Of a stretch of 64,000 nucleotides of DNA, positions 42,257 through 55,965 are shown piece by piece. The DNA is from Struthidea cinerea (Eukaryota; Chordata; Aves; Passeriformes; Corcoracidae). Made by a program: the position numbers and the translations under genes. The notes beneath the pieces are model-generated. The model made no database searches. It saw nothing but the letters and a program-made list of their open reading frames with translations, and had not been told where the DNA came from. The stretch lies in the NCBI GenBank assembly GCA_013397865.1, contig VZTI01002051.1:63740-127739 (forward strand), written 5' to 3'. How positions within the stretch are numbered: the stretch's first letter is position 1; each line of letters begins with the position of its first letter.

Positions 42257-45200
42257 ATTTACAGTCATACTTTCAGTATTTCTCCAAAGGGATTTTCCTA
42301 ATCCCTTTAATGACAAATTTCTTGCATATAGATACTGTTCTCCATGAAATAACTCGGCTAAGGACAAGGCAAGTGGTATTACCTGTACTCCTTTATTTGG
42401 TGCATGACCTGATTTCATTTACCATATAAAATCCTTAGACTGTATCAGAACTATTTCAATGTACATTAATTGTTACAGTAGCTTTATTGTAATTGAGCTG
42501 TCCTTGAAATAAGTTGAGTGACTGTACCTTGAATTGTAACATTTGCTGTGTGAATTATTGAATTGGATAGCTAAGTTATAATTAGTTAATTTAGTTATCT
42601 AGTAGTTGTTATTATCATAAATATTCATTATTAGTTTTTATCTTTCATGTTTCTGATATATTTGCTCAAAATATCATAATGCAGGACTATATTTTTATAA
42701 GTATCATAAAGGTATAAGAGCTGCAAGGAATGGAAGTTGTTGTGTTTGTGTCACTTTATGTCATAAAATTTACATTATTAACACACAAGTAGTATGTATG
42801 GTACAGCCTAAACAATCTAACTAGAAAATCCATATTGTAATAAAGGCATGAGTCACAGAAGCAGAGGTCTGACTGTGTTTCCCAGGACTAGTCAGCCAGC
42901 ATTGGTGTATATTACAAAATATCAGTCCTTTCTCGTGCTCTTTGACGGTGCACTGGCTCCAACCTGAGCTGCTGCGTGAAGGGGTTGCCATTCTGCACAG
43001 TGCCTATGGCACAGCTGCCTTCAGGGGAGCTTGCACAGGAGATTTCTTGCAACTGCTGCCACTTGCAAGCATCCCGGATATTCTCATGCCACAACACCTC
43101 TGGTGTCAATGGTGTTTTGAAAGACAACAGCAAAACAGTGTTTTGGTACCTTTCAGAATCAGGCTCTTAGAAAAACACTCCTGGTTTTTCTTGAAGGATT
43201 AACACTTTTACATTTATTTAAAAAAAAAAAAAAGAAGATCCCATAAAAGAATATTGTTGATATAGTCAGCTTTGGAAAATAATGACCACATATATGATTT
43301 CTTTACATTTTGCCCTCCACCAGTTCTTTCCTGTGCAGATTTTTAAATCTAGAACAGGGTTAATACTTAACATGAGCATCCTAGAAGATTTAGTTTTTTA
43401 TCTGGATGTTGAATATTTATCCTCTGTTGCACAATCAGAGTTAGGAAGGCAGTAACAGAGGCAATGAAGTTAGCTGGACCTTCTGTGTGAAAAAGTCAAG
43501 ATACTAAAGATGTTATTAGGCTGCCCTATTTTTGTTACCTGATTATAATTCACAGGGTCAGGACTAACTTGTTCCAGCTAAAGTCTGAAAACAGTAAATA
43601 TTTTGGTATTGGAAGAATTTACTAGTTGCAGCTAATCAACTTTTTAAAATGGGATTTTTCAGTATTTCTGAAGATGTTTGAGTCCACACTCTGATATTCT
43701 AGATTGTTGGCTTCACTGATTTAATAACAAGAAAGAGAAGCCTCATTTTTTGTTGTCATTACCACTGTACCAGTAAAGAGCTCCAGGCCTAGGCTAAGGC
43801 TTGTACTGATGAGCTGTAGCTGCTGGTCTGTGTCTCAATTCAGAATAAAGGAATGATGGAATTATGATGGGAAAAAACACTCTGATGGCATTATTTGGCA
43901 TGAGAAGCAGCCAACCCAAAACAGCAGCAGTCTTCATTTTTAGCAGTTTTAGATGCATCACAGCAATGGGAACATAGGGGCATAATTTCAATGAGAATGG
44001 GGTAGCTTTGCTAACATATAGACAACATCCTGCATATGTGAAACTGCAGTAGAACTGCAAATGTCACAGTTTGAAGGCAAAGGGACCAGATAAGTAATGT
44101 CTCACAGCTGATTCAGGAAGGACATCAGAAGACAGCTTGTAAAGTACTTAAACCATAATGCAAATAACTAGTTTTTGGCACACTAGAAAGGAGTAACCAT
44201 AAGAGGGGTGTCGTGAATAACGTGAATATGCAGAGACTGAACAAGTTGGGGAGATCAGGTCTATATTCATGTTTTCACAAAGTTTTAAAAACATTTTGTT
44301 ATCTGTTTTATTGGTGCAAGTTATGACTTGGGTCATGCCAATTGCCAGATCCTGCTGCCACGAAGCACCTGCTGGGTATATTCTTACTCAAGCCCTGAAA
44401 TTTTTTCTAAGAAGTATCTAATAAACATGTTTCTTTGTACCTTAATGATGCTTTTGTTACTTTTAGTGGAATTGCATTGATGTTTACAGCTCTCCTACTG
44501 ATCAGGTTAACACATGTAATAGCTCATAAGAGGAGCTATTTATTTTCTAGATTTGCCTGTGCGAGCCTGAACTATTAGGTTCTGCAAATCGATGCTAACA
44601 ACATGAGAAGAAAAGGCAATAGGCTTTAAAGCATAAAGTAAGTTACACTTAATCAATATAAACAATAAAATCTAGGGTCTTCTTGGCAATATTTTGAAAA
44701 AAAATTAGAAAGACCATGCCTCATGGTTAGCCAGGTGTACAATTTAAACTTCTTTGATGACTTTGTTTAAAGATAATAATGGATAGGGCTGTGCTGTTAT
44801 TAAATGGTTCTGACTTCGAATTCAAGGAAACTCTAAGAATAAAACTGCATGTTTAATGTTTATTTGTGACTTCTGATAGTTAAATACAGGAATTCCTTGT
44901 AAATCATTATGTGTTTTTCATAATTTCCTGTAAGAGAAATAATAGCAAAATGGGGTATGAAATAAAAGCGAAGTATACAGGTTTTGTAAGTATATTCAGT
45001 GAAATAATGGAATAGCTCAGGAAATGTTCAACAATAAAAAACCATTAGGCATCCATGAAGGTTATTATAGAGCATTTTTAAAAGGTCACACTTGCATTTA
45101 ACTTGGTGATAAAAGAATAAACTACTTTTCATAGGTACTTTATCTGAACGGCAAAAACACAACTGGAAAGAAACCATAAAATCAATAACATCCTTTTTTT

Positions 45201-45360
45201 TCATTGACATTATGTGCATGGAGCTACATTAACTGTACCAAAAATATCCCTTTTGTGTCAGTGAGTTCCAACAGACAAAGAAGAAGAAAAAATGAATTTA
45301 TTGCCACCTACAGAGTAATTGCTTAAGAAAAGTAATAAACATTCTGCCCTGGGTACTGCG

Positions 45361-45383
45361 TTTTATTTTATTTTATTTTGTTT
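45361..45383. repeat. (TTTTA)n pentanucleotide repeat
   Basis: Four successive TTTTA-type units are followed by TTTTGTTTGG. This is ordinary short tandem repeat sequence. Confidence 0.85.
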
Positions 45384-45470
45384 GGAAGACACAGTCTTTT
45401 CTTGTGGACTTTGGACAAATAAGCCTTACTTTTCTGTACCTTGTTTTCTTTGGGCCTGACATCAGACTGC

Positions 45471-45501
45471 AAGATGACATCACTTGCAGTGATGTCATCT
45501 T
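45471..45501. repeat. perfect inverted repeat: 14-bp arms, 3-base loop
   Basis: AAGATGACATCACT and its exact complement AGTGATGTCATCTT flank TGC. Each arm contains TGACATCA, one base from the cAMP response element TGACGTCA. A further direct TGACATCA lies at 45457-45464. The arms do not extend further, so this is not a long miRNA-type hairpin. Confidence 0.9.
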
Positions 45502-46076
45502 AAATTTTATTAGTAGTGCTTTACATTTGTTTACATTTGAACTTGGCATTTTCTTTGAAGTCTATTGACAGCTATTATCCCTTACTCTTTCAACCTTCTT
45601 ACCAGGCGATGTTGGCTGATATTATTATTTACCTCATTAGTGTTGTAATAGTTGTTGTGGGATTTTAAATTTTAATTATATTGCAGTATGCACTGCTCTG
45701 TTAGGAATCTTTCACACGATGGAGGAGGTACCACATGGAATCAGAAAAGTACATTTGTTGTATATTTTATCTTTGTTTAATTATAATCTTACTAAAAAAT
45801 TTAAAAAAAAAATCTGTGAAAACAGTAATTTGAACATGACCTGGCTGGAGTGCAGGACCTTGAAGAATAGTTTATACTTCTTTGGTGACAATTTGTACTT
45901 CAGTCTTTCATCAAAAAAAAAAGGTTAAATAATGGAAGTTAAAGTCCTTTTTAAAGGATATTCATAACTGAGGCAAAGGGGAAAGTAATGTTAAACTCAG
46001 CTATCTACTATTAATGGACGTTCATGGAGATTTGTAATTAACTTTTAAGTAAAGGAGGCTTATATAGACAATACTC

Positions 46077-46170
46077 ATGGTGGGATTTTTGGGGATGGTG
46101 CTGTGAAGGGCCAGGAGTAGGACTTGATGATCCTTTCCAGCTCAGCTTATTCTGTCCTTCTGTGATTCTG
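46077..46170 (+). mobile_element. CR1 LINE 3' tail
   Basis: A sense CR1-type 3' end of about 90 bases: 'gggccaggagtaggacttga', 'tgatcctttccagctcagct' and a terminal 'tctgtgattctgattt'. Only the tail is present. Confidence 0.7.
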
Positions 46171-48065
46171 ATTTAGAAAGACATGGCAGGTCGGACTGAA
46201 TTTACGTATGCAGATGCACAGCGATAAACAACTTTCTGGTCTTAAATCTTTAAGTGATAGTGTGGAACACAGGTTTGTTTCTTCCTAACATCTCTCCACT
46301 GACTGGCTTCATGCACTTCGTTGCTGTGAATGTAATGAGTTTGGGTGAGTGGTTCTGAATGTTTATGCACAGTAAAGACTTTAATAAAGTGCCCTTACAC
46401 CAGTGTATTTACAGTGATTAAAAATGCTAATCTGGGCAGATTGGGAAGTGCTTCTCAATGGGTACATGTCAAGTAGAGTACTGCAGTGAAATGCTTTGTA
46501 GTTTATATGCAGGGAGTATAAACCAATGTCTATGAAAAAAGCAGAAAGAAAACAAAGTAAGAAAATTCTAAACTCAATGCTGAATTTTGGGAGCAACTTG
46601 GAGTTGTTAAAGATACTAGCTGAATTATTTGCATCTAAAATAGTAAACAGAAGTAATCTGAATTATTTTGAATAATGAATAAGCCAAAACTGCTCTCATT
46701 TATCTTAAAATAGGAGAGAAAATATGAGGGAAGGGAAAATTAACCTTAGTCTTTTTTCAGGGCATCACTCAATGTGAGGATCTAAGGACATACCCCATTG
46801 CTGCACTCATCTGTGGGAGTAATGATGTCAGATACAGTCGTACTCAGCTCATCATGACAACCTTTTCCTTTTGGGTATCTGTTGTCTGTAAATTTCCAAA
46901 ACTATTTCATAGATGAGCTACTAATCCCATGGAATGTGCTTTGGCTATGTGTTAGGACTAAATAATTTGGGAATTTGCTGTAGGATGATAAAAGTTTCTA
47001 TCTCCAGTTATGTTATCCAGGACCAGTTTCATTAGGTAGCAGCTTCATTTGTGATGGATTAGGTGAATACAATCCCTGGTTCCAAGAAACACTTTTGTTT
47101 TGGCCTTGTCCTTCACTGTTGAGTACAGTGTGCTCTTATCCCCATCCAAAAGTTCATACCTGCTTAAGAGATGTATTATAAAATACCATTTTATATTTAA
47201 ATAAAACAAAGTGTAGCAAACATTGGGAATTTTGCTGAAGTGAGTTTAATCTATTTAGAATTAAAAAGGAATATTACAGAACTATCAGTTTTCTTGCACT
47301 CCAAATTTCTCCATGGAACAACAGAGAGCAAGATTCCTTTAGCAACACACTTCCTTCAGCATATTCCTCCTGTGTCACATTGTGGCTGCATAGCCCAAGC
47401 ATCTCAGGACTTCTGTTGTGTTGATGATGTTGATTAAAAGCTTATCATTTGATGTCCTTTCCTTCTTAGCAATAAGTTTCATTTTCTGACACAGCTAACT
47501 GCCGTGCCCTCCTTATCATGTTAAGCAACATGGCAACAATGTGGGTTTTTTGCTTTGCCCAAACTTTGCTGTTTTTTCAGACCTGGTGCAGGACTCATGG
47601 CCAATGACTGTACTGTAAGTCACTAATTGCATTTGTACCAACAAATTGTGACCTTTGTTAGCACACAGCCACCCACAGTTATATCATATTCCATCTGAAT
47701 GCTAGGGAGATTGCATTTCTTCTCACGTTCTCTTCCATCATGAATTCCCTCCTCCACTTAACTGTTTTGCTAACAGTAAAGTTTTTCTTATGATAAGGAA
47801 GCAGATTTTTTTTTTTTAATTTGCTTCCCTAGCAGACTCAACTGGAAATTTCCTATATTTTTATTTATTGCAGGAGATATAAATGGAACACTTGCTCCCT
47901 TCTGAAGCATAACATTTTGCTCTTTTGGGTACACTGAAGACTGTCATTCAAGTACCTCAGCCCTTGGTAGTGCAGTGTTATGGAACACTTGAATTAGATA
48001 TATCTTTTATTTTCTCTGAGAGCTTGCCATCACTACTATATTAACTTGAGCTGAAAGTCACATTT

Positions 48066-48130
48066 TGCCCCAAAATTATTCTTGTGTAACTGGTGGTGCA
48101 AGTCAAACTGTGCCCCAAAATGATTCTTGT
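48066..48130. repeat. imperfect 45-bp tandem duplication
   Basis: TGCCCCAAAATTATTCTTGT at 48066-48085 recurs at 48111-48130 with one change in 20 bases. The preceding bases also resemble each other (aaagtcaca and caagtcaaa). It is an old two-copy duplication. Confidence 0.7.
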
Positions 48131-49633
48131 TTTATGAAGAAAAAATAGAAGATTTTGTAGGTGACAGGGTACCTGTGAACCCTTTTTAATCACATTACCT
48201 CTGGATAAGTGTGATTCCTAGGTGGAATCCTGAGCTGAATTCCAGAGATCTGCCTTCTGGTCACAGTTGTGGATGAGCAAGGTATGTGGTGTAGACTTCA
48301 TAACTTATTTTCTCCCTCTGTACCTGTCCATTGGAATACAGATACTTTAGGTCATGGACTGTGTCTTAATGCAATGTTCTGCAGTAAGTAACAGTAGAGA
48401 CTTGAAGTTCAGTTTTTAACTTCTTTAGCATTACTGTAGTATGTATAATTAATCCAGCTTAAACCAGCTAATGACCAAACATCTGTATAAATGTACAAGT
48501 CCATAAAAAGAATTATATTTATTTGATTTTTTCATGTAATGTAATTCATATTTCTCCTTGCCTCACTTACTTCTCTATAGTATAACAAAAAGTCATTAGA
48601 TAGGCACCATAACTTTATCTAAACTGAATTTTTAGCTATTATTCTTGCTTGCAAAGAGCTATACTGACAACATGTGTGAGCAGATGAATCCTACTCTTAT
48701 TTGAAATCTTACTCCAAAACATTGAATATTTTTTCCACTTGATCTTCTTCTGTAAGGAATTGTAGAATTTTTGGCTGGGTTCTTTTCATGTGTCAATACT
48801 CCACATGTTAAGGATGGGGAGCTGGAAGGCATGGTGAGGATGCTTGCCAAGAATAATTGCTTCTACTGTGTGGAGCAGCTCAAATATTGTTTTACAGTAT
48901 GTAATTTGGGTGTGCATATTGCCTGTAGTTCAAAGCATTTCATTAGTCTGCAGCAGCAAGCTGAGCTTCCTTTGGGCTGTCTCCTTACGTATTTACTGAG
49001 CAAGCTACATGCAGCACTTGAGAAAGGGGCTGTGATTTCCAGCTGTGGACAGAGTTCTCTTTGGAATAGAAAGAAATTAATCTGAGTCTTTTTCTTTCCA
49101 TTTTTTTTTCTAATGACTGTCATATTCTGCTGATCATTCTTGTGGCTTTCTATTAAATCTAAAAACCTCTTTGCTAGCACATGGAGGTAGATGGCAAGAG
49201 TAGTTGTGGAGTTCTCTGTGGATTGATAAAAGAGTTGTTAGATCCTTATATACATGCTATTTATGAAACTTTAGCAGTGTTTTTAAAAGCAGGCTTGTGC
49301 CAGCTCAGAGCTGTAATCTCTAATCTGTAGTGATATTAACGTTCTTTGGTCAGTTGAATCTGAAGTGTTTTCTTGTCTTCAAACACTTTTTATGTGCTTC
49401 TCCTACTCTTTATATATACATATTCCCTTAGACTGTGCTCTGATATTTTTCTCCTTCAGTTTGAAAGAATGGGAGAGATTGAAGGTTCGTTTCTCCTCAT
49501 CCACAAGGAAAAGCTCAAAGACTTTAAGGTGTTTAGGTCTTTACCTATTCACAGTCAGAGCAAAGGTCATCTAAATCCCAGAAGAAGTTGAGTTGTCCTC
49601 AGAGTTTTACAGGACAGAATTTCTGTAGGAATA

Positions 49634-49762
49634 ATTCTGGTTGGACAGGGCTCTAAACAACCTGATCTAGTTGAAGATGTCTTTGTTCTTTGCAAGGGAT
49701 TTGGACTAGACAGCCTTTAAAAGGTCCCTTCCAACTCAAACTACTCCATGATGCTATGAAAC
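49634..49762 (+). mobile_element. CR1 LINE 3' tail
   Basis: A sense CR1 3' end with 'acaacctgatctagttgaag', 'gggatttggactagacagcc', 'aaaggtcccttccaactcaa' and a degenerate tail 'tgatgctatgaaacc'. It is 5'-truncated. Confidence 0.9.
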
Positions 49763-50719
49763 CATGAAGCGTCTCTGGCAGGAGGTAAAAAATGCACAGC
49801 TCTGGTGACTGAAAGGTGCATGTGGTCTGACTTCACTGAACCAGACCTGAGGAGGAAATCAGATTGTCTGATTTTATACACAGCACATACCATCCTGCCG
49901 TGAGCGCTGCAGCACGCAGGATGCCAGCACAGCCTCATCCTGTGACTGTACATGTTAGATGCACCAGGGTGGCCGAAGCTGCACTTGACCAGCTTCCTGT
50001 GCCTGGCAGGCAGGGCCATCAGCACTCAACCAAGCTCAGGGACTGTTCTTTCTCTTTGAGAAACAAATGCTGTGTTGACAATGAACTGTTCTAAGGTTTG
50101 TGCTATCACGAGATTACTTTGCAGATTATGTAAAACACTCATATTTGCCTTTCACATTTCATTACCTTGACCACTTGTCCAATCTCACCAGAACACATGG
50201 CTTGTCCCATTTGCTTGACTAACTTTACAGATTAATCTTCTTACTCATGTGTTTGAATTCATTTGTATAAACAAATGTAAGCTACAGGCCACATCCTCAT
50301 CTACAGTAAATCAGTGTGCTGCTGTTAAAATCTGTTGTCTACCTATTGCTAAGATGTAGTCATTTAATTTTTGTATGCTTTCCTTTGCTCAGACGTGCTG
50401 TGTTTTAAGGATAAGATGTTGAAACTATACCCCTGCATACAAAATGTTCTCCCTGCCTTAAAAAAAAGAGTGACCTCTACACTGGACCAAATGGAATTTA
50501 AATCAGAGCACTCTTCCATATTTTAGGTTAAAACAGGCTGTGAAACCCATTAAGAAGTGATCTGGAGTCCTACAATAGTTGTGTCACAGAGGTTAAGAGA
50601 GCTTACCTAATAATCAAAGCCTGATTTAGTGTTTCTTATGGCAGAGAACTATCTTGCTATGTGTTTGTTTCTAATGAGTATGCATTCCTTTTAAAATAAT
50701 CAATTTTTAATTTATTCTG

Positions 50720-51180
50720 GTCACTAGTGGTGTTTCCCAGAACTCAGAATTGGGCCAAATCCTGTTCAGTATCTTTACTGATGTTCTGAGTTAAGGGACT
50801 TTGTGTACCCTCAGTAAGTTTGTGGACCACACAAGTTGGGTGGTAGTATTGGAAGGCTTTACAGAGGGGTTTGGAGAGGTGAGATAGATGGGCTGAGACC
50901 GACAGTATGAGGTTCAACAAGGCCAAGAGCTGGGTCCTGATCTTGGGTCACAACAACCCCAGGCAGTGCCACAGGCTGGATCAGAGTGTCTGGAAAGCTG
51001 CCGAGTGGAAAAGGACCTGGGGGTGCTGGTGACAGCAGCTGAAGATGCGCCAGGGTGTGCCCAGGTGCCAAGAAGGCCAATGGCATCCTGGCCTGGATCA
51101 GCAATAGTGTGGCCAGCAGGACCCAGGCAGGGATTGTCCCCCTGTACTGGGCACTGGTGAGGCCACACCTTAAGAAACTC
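50720..51180 (+). mobile_element. CR1 LINE fragment (reverse transcriptase C-terminal region)
   Basis: Sense CR1 sequence: 'gaggttcaacaaggccaaga', 'tgggtcctgatcttgggtca', 'ggacctgggggtgctggtga', 'caagaaggccaatggcatcc' and 'ctggtgaggccacaccttaa'. It starts in the reverse transcriptase region and lacks the 3' tail, so it is truncated at both ends. ORFs on either strand here are derived from the element. Confidence 0.85.
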
Positions 51181-51600
51181 AAAAAAGGAAACACAATGAC
51201 CACTGTCATTTTACAACCTCTTTTCATCACTCCTGACAACTCTGTGGAGTGACTCTTCAGTGAAATTCTGGTTTGTTGTAGTCAGTGGGACTTTTGCACA
51301 AAAACTCATTGGAGCTGGGGCTTTAACTGCTGTTCTTTTCCTGTTGAAAAGTTTTATGATCTAATGACTATTTTCCAGTTTATAATATTTTCCCTTTTGG
51401 AAAAATCTTTGTCTCATTCTGGAGTCTGACCAAGTTGAGCATCTCTTCTTGTTTTACAGCTAATCTTATTCTTTTTCAATCAGCTCCTATATTATTAATT
51501 GAATTTTGTTATCTACCACAATGACTTCCAAACCAATCAAAGAATATGTTCATCATAACTATATTTGGTATTTTTTAACTCCTCATGTGGGGGTCTTGCC

Positions 51601-52707
51601 TGTAGCAGGTACAACAAGCTTGATGTATATGCTGCTGGACACTAGTGCCCACCAAACTTGCTCTATCACTCCTCCCCTCAACTAGACAGGGAGACAAATA
51701 ATAACAAAAGGGTCATGGGTTGAGATAAGGCCAGGAAGAGATAACTCACTAGTTACCATCACAGGCAAAACAGACTCGACTTGGGAAAATTAGTTTATTA
51801 ACAATCAGATCAAAGTAGGATAATGAGAATTAAAAACCAAATGCTAAAATCTTAAAATCATCCTCCCCACCTTGTTCTCTTCTTCCTGTGCTTAACTTTT
51901 TTCCCAGTTTTCTTTACCTCTTCCCCTCCAGCATTGCAGGGGAGTGGGGAATGGAGGTTATGGTTAGTTCCTCACGCACTGTTTCTGTCACTGCTTCTTC
52001 TTCTTCAAGAGAGGACTCTTTCCCCAGCTCCATCATGGGGTCTCTCCCATGGGAGACAGTTCTCTGTGAACTTCCCCAATGTGAGCCCTTCCCACTGACT
52101 CCAGTTCTTCACATGCTGCTCCAGCATAAGTCGCTTCCACGGGGTGCAGCCCTTCAGGTACAGCCTGCTCCAGTGTGGGTCCCCCACAGGGCCATTAGTT
52201 CTGCCAGGACCCTACTCCAGCACAGGCTTCTAATGGGATCACAGCCTCGTCTCAGGCATCCACCTGCTCCAGAGTGGGTCTCCTCCATGGGCTGCAGGTG
52301 GATCTCTGCATCCCCAGGGACCTCCATGGGCTGCAGGGGCACAGCTGCCTCACCACGGTCTGCACCTCAGGCTGCAGGGGAACCTCAGCTCTGGCACCTG
52401 GAGCACCTCCTGCCCCTCCTTCTGCACTGACCTGGGTGTCTGCAGGGCTGTTCCTCTCACATGTCCTTACGGCACTATTTTCTTGCCACAGTTTGCGTCT
52501 GCACAATAACTTTTTTCCTCTCAAATACATTATCCCAGAGGCATTGCCGTCGTTGCTGACTGACTCAGACTTGACCAGTGGTATGTCTGTCCTGGAGTTG
52601 CCTGGCACTGGATCTTTCAGACATGGAGGAAGCTTCTGGCAGCTTCTCACAGAACCCAACCCTGTGGCACCCCTGCTACCAAAACCTGGCCATGCAAACC
52701 CAAGAGA
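51601..52707 (-). mobile_element. degraded solo LTR of an avian endogenous retrovirus
   Basis: This element of about 1.1 kb matches a widespread avian LTR family as I recall it: 'gtgcccaccaaacttgctct', 'gcaaaacagactcgacttgg', repeated CTGCTCCAG-type units between about 52110 and 52290, 'tccatgggctgcaggtggat', 'acctggagcacctcctgccc', 'cattatcccagaggcattgc' and the end 'ccatgcaaacccaa'. Read on the minus strand the last part becomes the usual TGTATTGGGTTTG-like start, here mutated. The left end TGTAGCAGGT is at 51601. I find no target-site duplication and no internal viral region, so it is an older solo LTR. The ORFs of 151 and 180 codons in it are by-products of its GC-rich repeats. Confidence 0.75.
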
Positions 52708-53133
52708 TACTTCTTCTAAGGACCTCTAGCATAAGTCTTTGTTTCACCAGTCCCCAGAAGAGACTAAGCAGGTTGAAATGAAGGGATCAATGTGTTTACC
52801 CTGGAACTTTCACTTCCTCTTACTTTTGGACGTACACTGCTGATCTATCTGATCTTCACAAACTGAATAAGCTTCCTTTGCAATTAAAAGGATGCCATGA
52901 GTTTGGGTTTCCCTCACGGGAAGTTTTTTAAATTCACTTCTTTCAAGAAGAATGTTGCTCACCCATCCCATTGTGCATCTTCGTAATATGTTTTTTCACT
53001 GTCTTTAAAAGTCCTGTTAAAAAGTATTTATGCATTTATGCAGTAACTGATTTCAAACTATCACTTTCCTCTTTCACGTTATTCAGTCTCTTACCGCAAA
53101 AAACAATTGGAAGTAGTTCATTTTTGCACAAGT

Positions 53134-53161
53134 TTAAAGATGAACTGCAGTTCATCTTTAA
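53134..53161. repeat. perfect 28-bp palindrome
   Basis: TTAAAGATGAACTG is followed directly by its exact complement CAGTTCATCTTTAA, with no spacer. The symmetry stops beyond these 28 bases. It could bind a dimeric factor or form a cruciform, but no known operator-like site is recognised. Confidence 0.9.
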
Positions 53162-55726
53162 CTGTAAAATATAAAAGACACGTAATAAAGTTTAAAAATT
53201 GTATGTATCTTATTTTCCAGTACCTGCAGTTTAACTGATGTCTGATATGCTGCCCCGAAAAAATTTGAAAGATGTGTATTTCCTTTGGGTGGACTGATTT
53301 CACCAGTAACATGTAGAGGAGCTCTGCTCCAATCAGCTGCTGATGTTCTAATTCTTCAGGAGAAAAGCGGTGTTGGCCCCCAGATCTCAGGACATTTTAT
53401 TTTGAGTTTAAAATGCCATCACTGGAAATGTTTAAGTCCACCCATGAATTTCGTTACTAGGACTAAAACTGTTACTCATTCTTTTCCCTTCTTTAAAAAA
53501 AATGGAAATATGGATTACTTCCATAGTTCAGTTTTGTGTTTTATATTTTAAATAATGTTTTTTTTTTTAATTTCTGTTTTGATTTTTACTTACTATGTTC
53601 TTTGCCTTTTATATTGGCCTGTGGTTTGACAAAAAGCAAAATGAGAAGAAAAATGATACTGGTCATTTGCAGGCCTAGAAGGGGAGAAACTTCCAATTTA
53701 TCCATATCAGAAGAACATGAACAGGAAAAAAGCTAGGGGAGAAGACCCAGAGTTTTTATGTATTTGTGCCATCTAATCCTGAATAGGTCTCTTGGGTACT
53801 ACTAGAATAATATTTTCAATATATTTATAAGCAGTTACACTAAAACAAAGGAGATTATAATAACATTTATGACAATAGTAAAAGTTCTGTTAGAAATACC
53901 TAACTAAAACCAAAGAGTTTATCCACCATCTTAGTCTTATAACTTGGAGGCAAAAAGATTATTCACTTCTTCAGCACTGTCACTGAGAAGTATGGAATTT
54001 TACAAGAGATGCAGGAGATGATCTGTGCATTTTGTAGAGTAAGGGTCTGATTCAACACATATTCACTGGGAATAATCCATCAAGAGTATCCATTCAGACA
54101 AGAATTTCATGTTTCTCCATTGTCGTTAGCAGGACATGAGAGTGTAGCGATAAGGAGTGTGCTGCAAACCCAAGGCTGATTCAAACATCACTTGACCTGA
54201 GAACAAAGCATTAAAAACTAAATAAATATTGAAGCTAAAAGAGATGTTTGCGAGTTGCCTCTGTTCTTAGTTCAGGGAAGAGTGCAAAAGTGTAGCCTAT
54301 CTGTGCCATGTAAATACAACCCAGCCAATTGTGTGTGAAGAACGGTTTCACAAAAGGAAAGAAGGAAACTTTGTTCCTACTACTGCCCTTTCTGCTGCGT
54401 TCAGGAATGAAGATGATTGAAGTTGTGTGTTCTTATATTTTTCCTTTCGCTTTGTTGGAAAGAAAGCATTCTTCCTGCTACAAAACTGGGGCGAGGCTGA
54501 GAACTTTCCTCTCTCCTGCAATCTCTGAGGTTCTGAGATAAAGCCTGTCTCTGCTCACTCTTGCCATCAGTGAAGCTAGTTTATCTTAACAATATCATGC
54601 ATCTCTGCTTCAAATTAGAATTACCACCAAAAACAATTGGACATTTCAGAATACTTTCCTCAGGAAATAGGTGTGTATCACCAACAGCCACCTATTAACT
54701 TTTGAAATCACTGACCACTGCCAGCTAAATCTGATAGGGAGGATTTTTTAAATTTATTAAGTATAAACTATGCAAAAATGAGCATCTTCATAGAAATGCC
54801 TATTAACACTGTCTTTAAACAAACAAAGAAACAAAGAATCAAACACCACAACATGCAGTTTGAACACATTTCTTATTAGACACCAGAGGATTTATATGGA
54901 GGATAGCCAAAGTGAATGCCTTAAATCTTGAAAAGCTTTCCTCCAGTTTTCCAACTTTATCAGACACCAGGAATTCTGCTCAGGTTTTTTGGCAAAGACA
55001 GATTACGATTTTTTAAACTTTAGCGTTTATATTTTTTAATATAGTGTCAGCTCAGTCTGCACCATTGGGTGTCAGGAAATTCAGCAGTCAAGTCAACCAC
55101 ACGAAGACACAAAAGCTTAAGGAAACAGACTTTATTTGCTTTGGTACTTACAGATAACTTTATTTTATTCTGCAGTGATATCTGAATATGTATTTGTAAA
55201 TTTTCTGAAGAACTCTCAAAACCAAACAGGGATAATAAAATTCTTTCCTAGATGGGACTCCCAATATTCACATTTCAGCTTGATCTAAGCAAGTTCCAGT
55301 TGATAATAAAGATTTTGTTACAGAACAGAATTTCTAGGTTTTGGAGCTGTAGGCATCTGAGGCAAAACCAATAGTAATCTGCTTGGAAGTGAAGTTGATT
55401 TTTTTTGACAAAAACTTGAGATGTTCCTGTGTGTACTGATCATACATTCTAAGACAGTAGGAAAACAAAACTGTTAATTGGTGTATTTGATAGTGAAATT
55501 TTAAACATTTACATTTAGTGATTTGTATTTCTTGTTTTCATCATAACACCCATAATAATATATATGAAATGAGCTCTTCTGCAAAGTCCTGATGGGGTCG
55601 GTGTAATATGATTTGATCCCTTCTAGTAGGGACAAATACTATTACAGAATTGCAAACATGACAGCATGGCCATTTGAGCCACCTCCTTTTTTACAAAAAT
55701 GGCTTTTATTTTTTCAATTGCTAATT

Positions 55727-55965
55727 TAATCACAGAATCACAGAATGGTTGAAGCTGGAAGGGACTTCTACAGCCCACCAAGTCCAATCCCCCTGCTCAG
55801 GCAGTGCCACCTAGAGCAGGTTGCCCAGATTAAGTCCTGATGGCTTGTGAAGATTTACAAGCACAGAGACTCCACAGAACAACTTATGCCAGTGCTCAGT
55901 CACCCTCGCCGTAAAAGTTTCACAATGTTCGGAGAGAATGTCCTGTAGTTTAGTTTATGCCTGTT
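55727..55965 (-). mobile_element. CR1 LINE 3' end fragment
   Basis: This antisense CR1 tail begins 'atcacagaatcacagaatgg' and continues 'gctggaagggacttctacag', 'tgctcaggcagtgccaccta' and 'gagcaggttgcccagattaa'. It loses similarity after about 55965, where the usual PolII-like CR1 body would follow. A different CR1 subfamily from the 58 kb copy is likely. Confidence 0.85.

Noticed and set aside
51888..52430. 180-codon ORF on the + strand
   Set aside because: It lies wholly within the solo LTR and follows its CTGCTCCAG-type repeats. It is not a host or viral protein I recognise.
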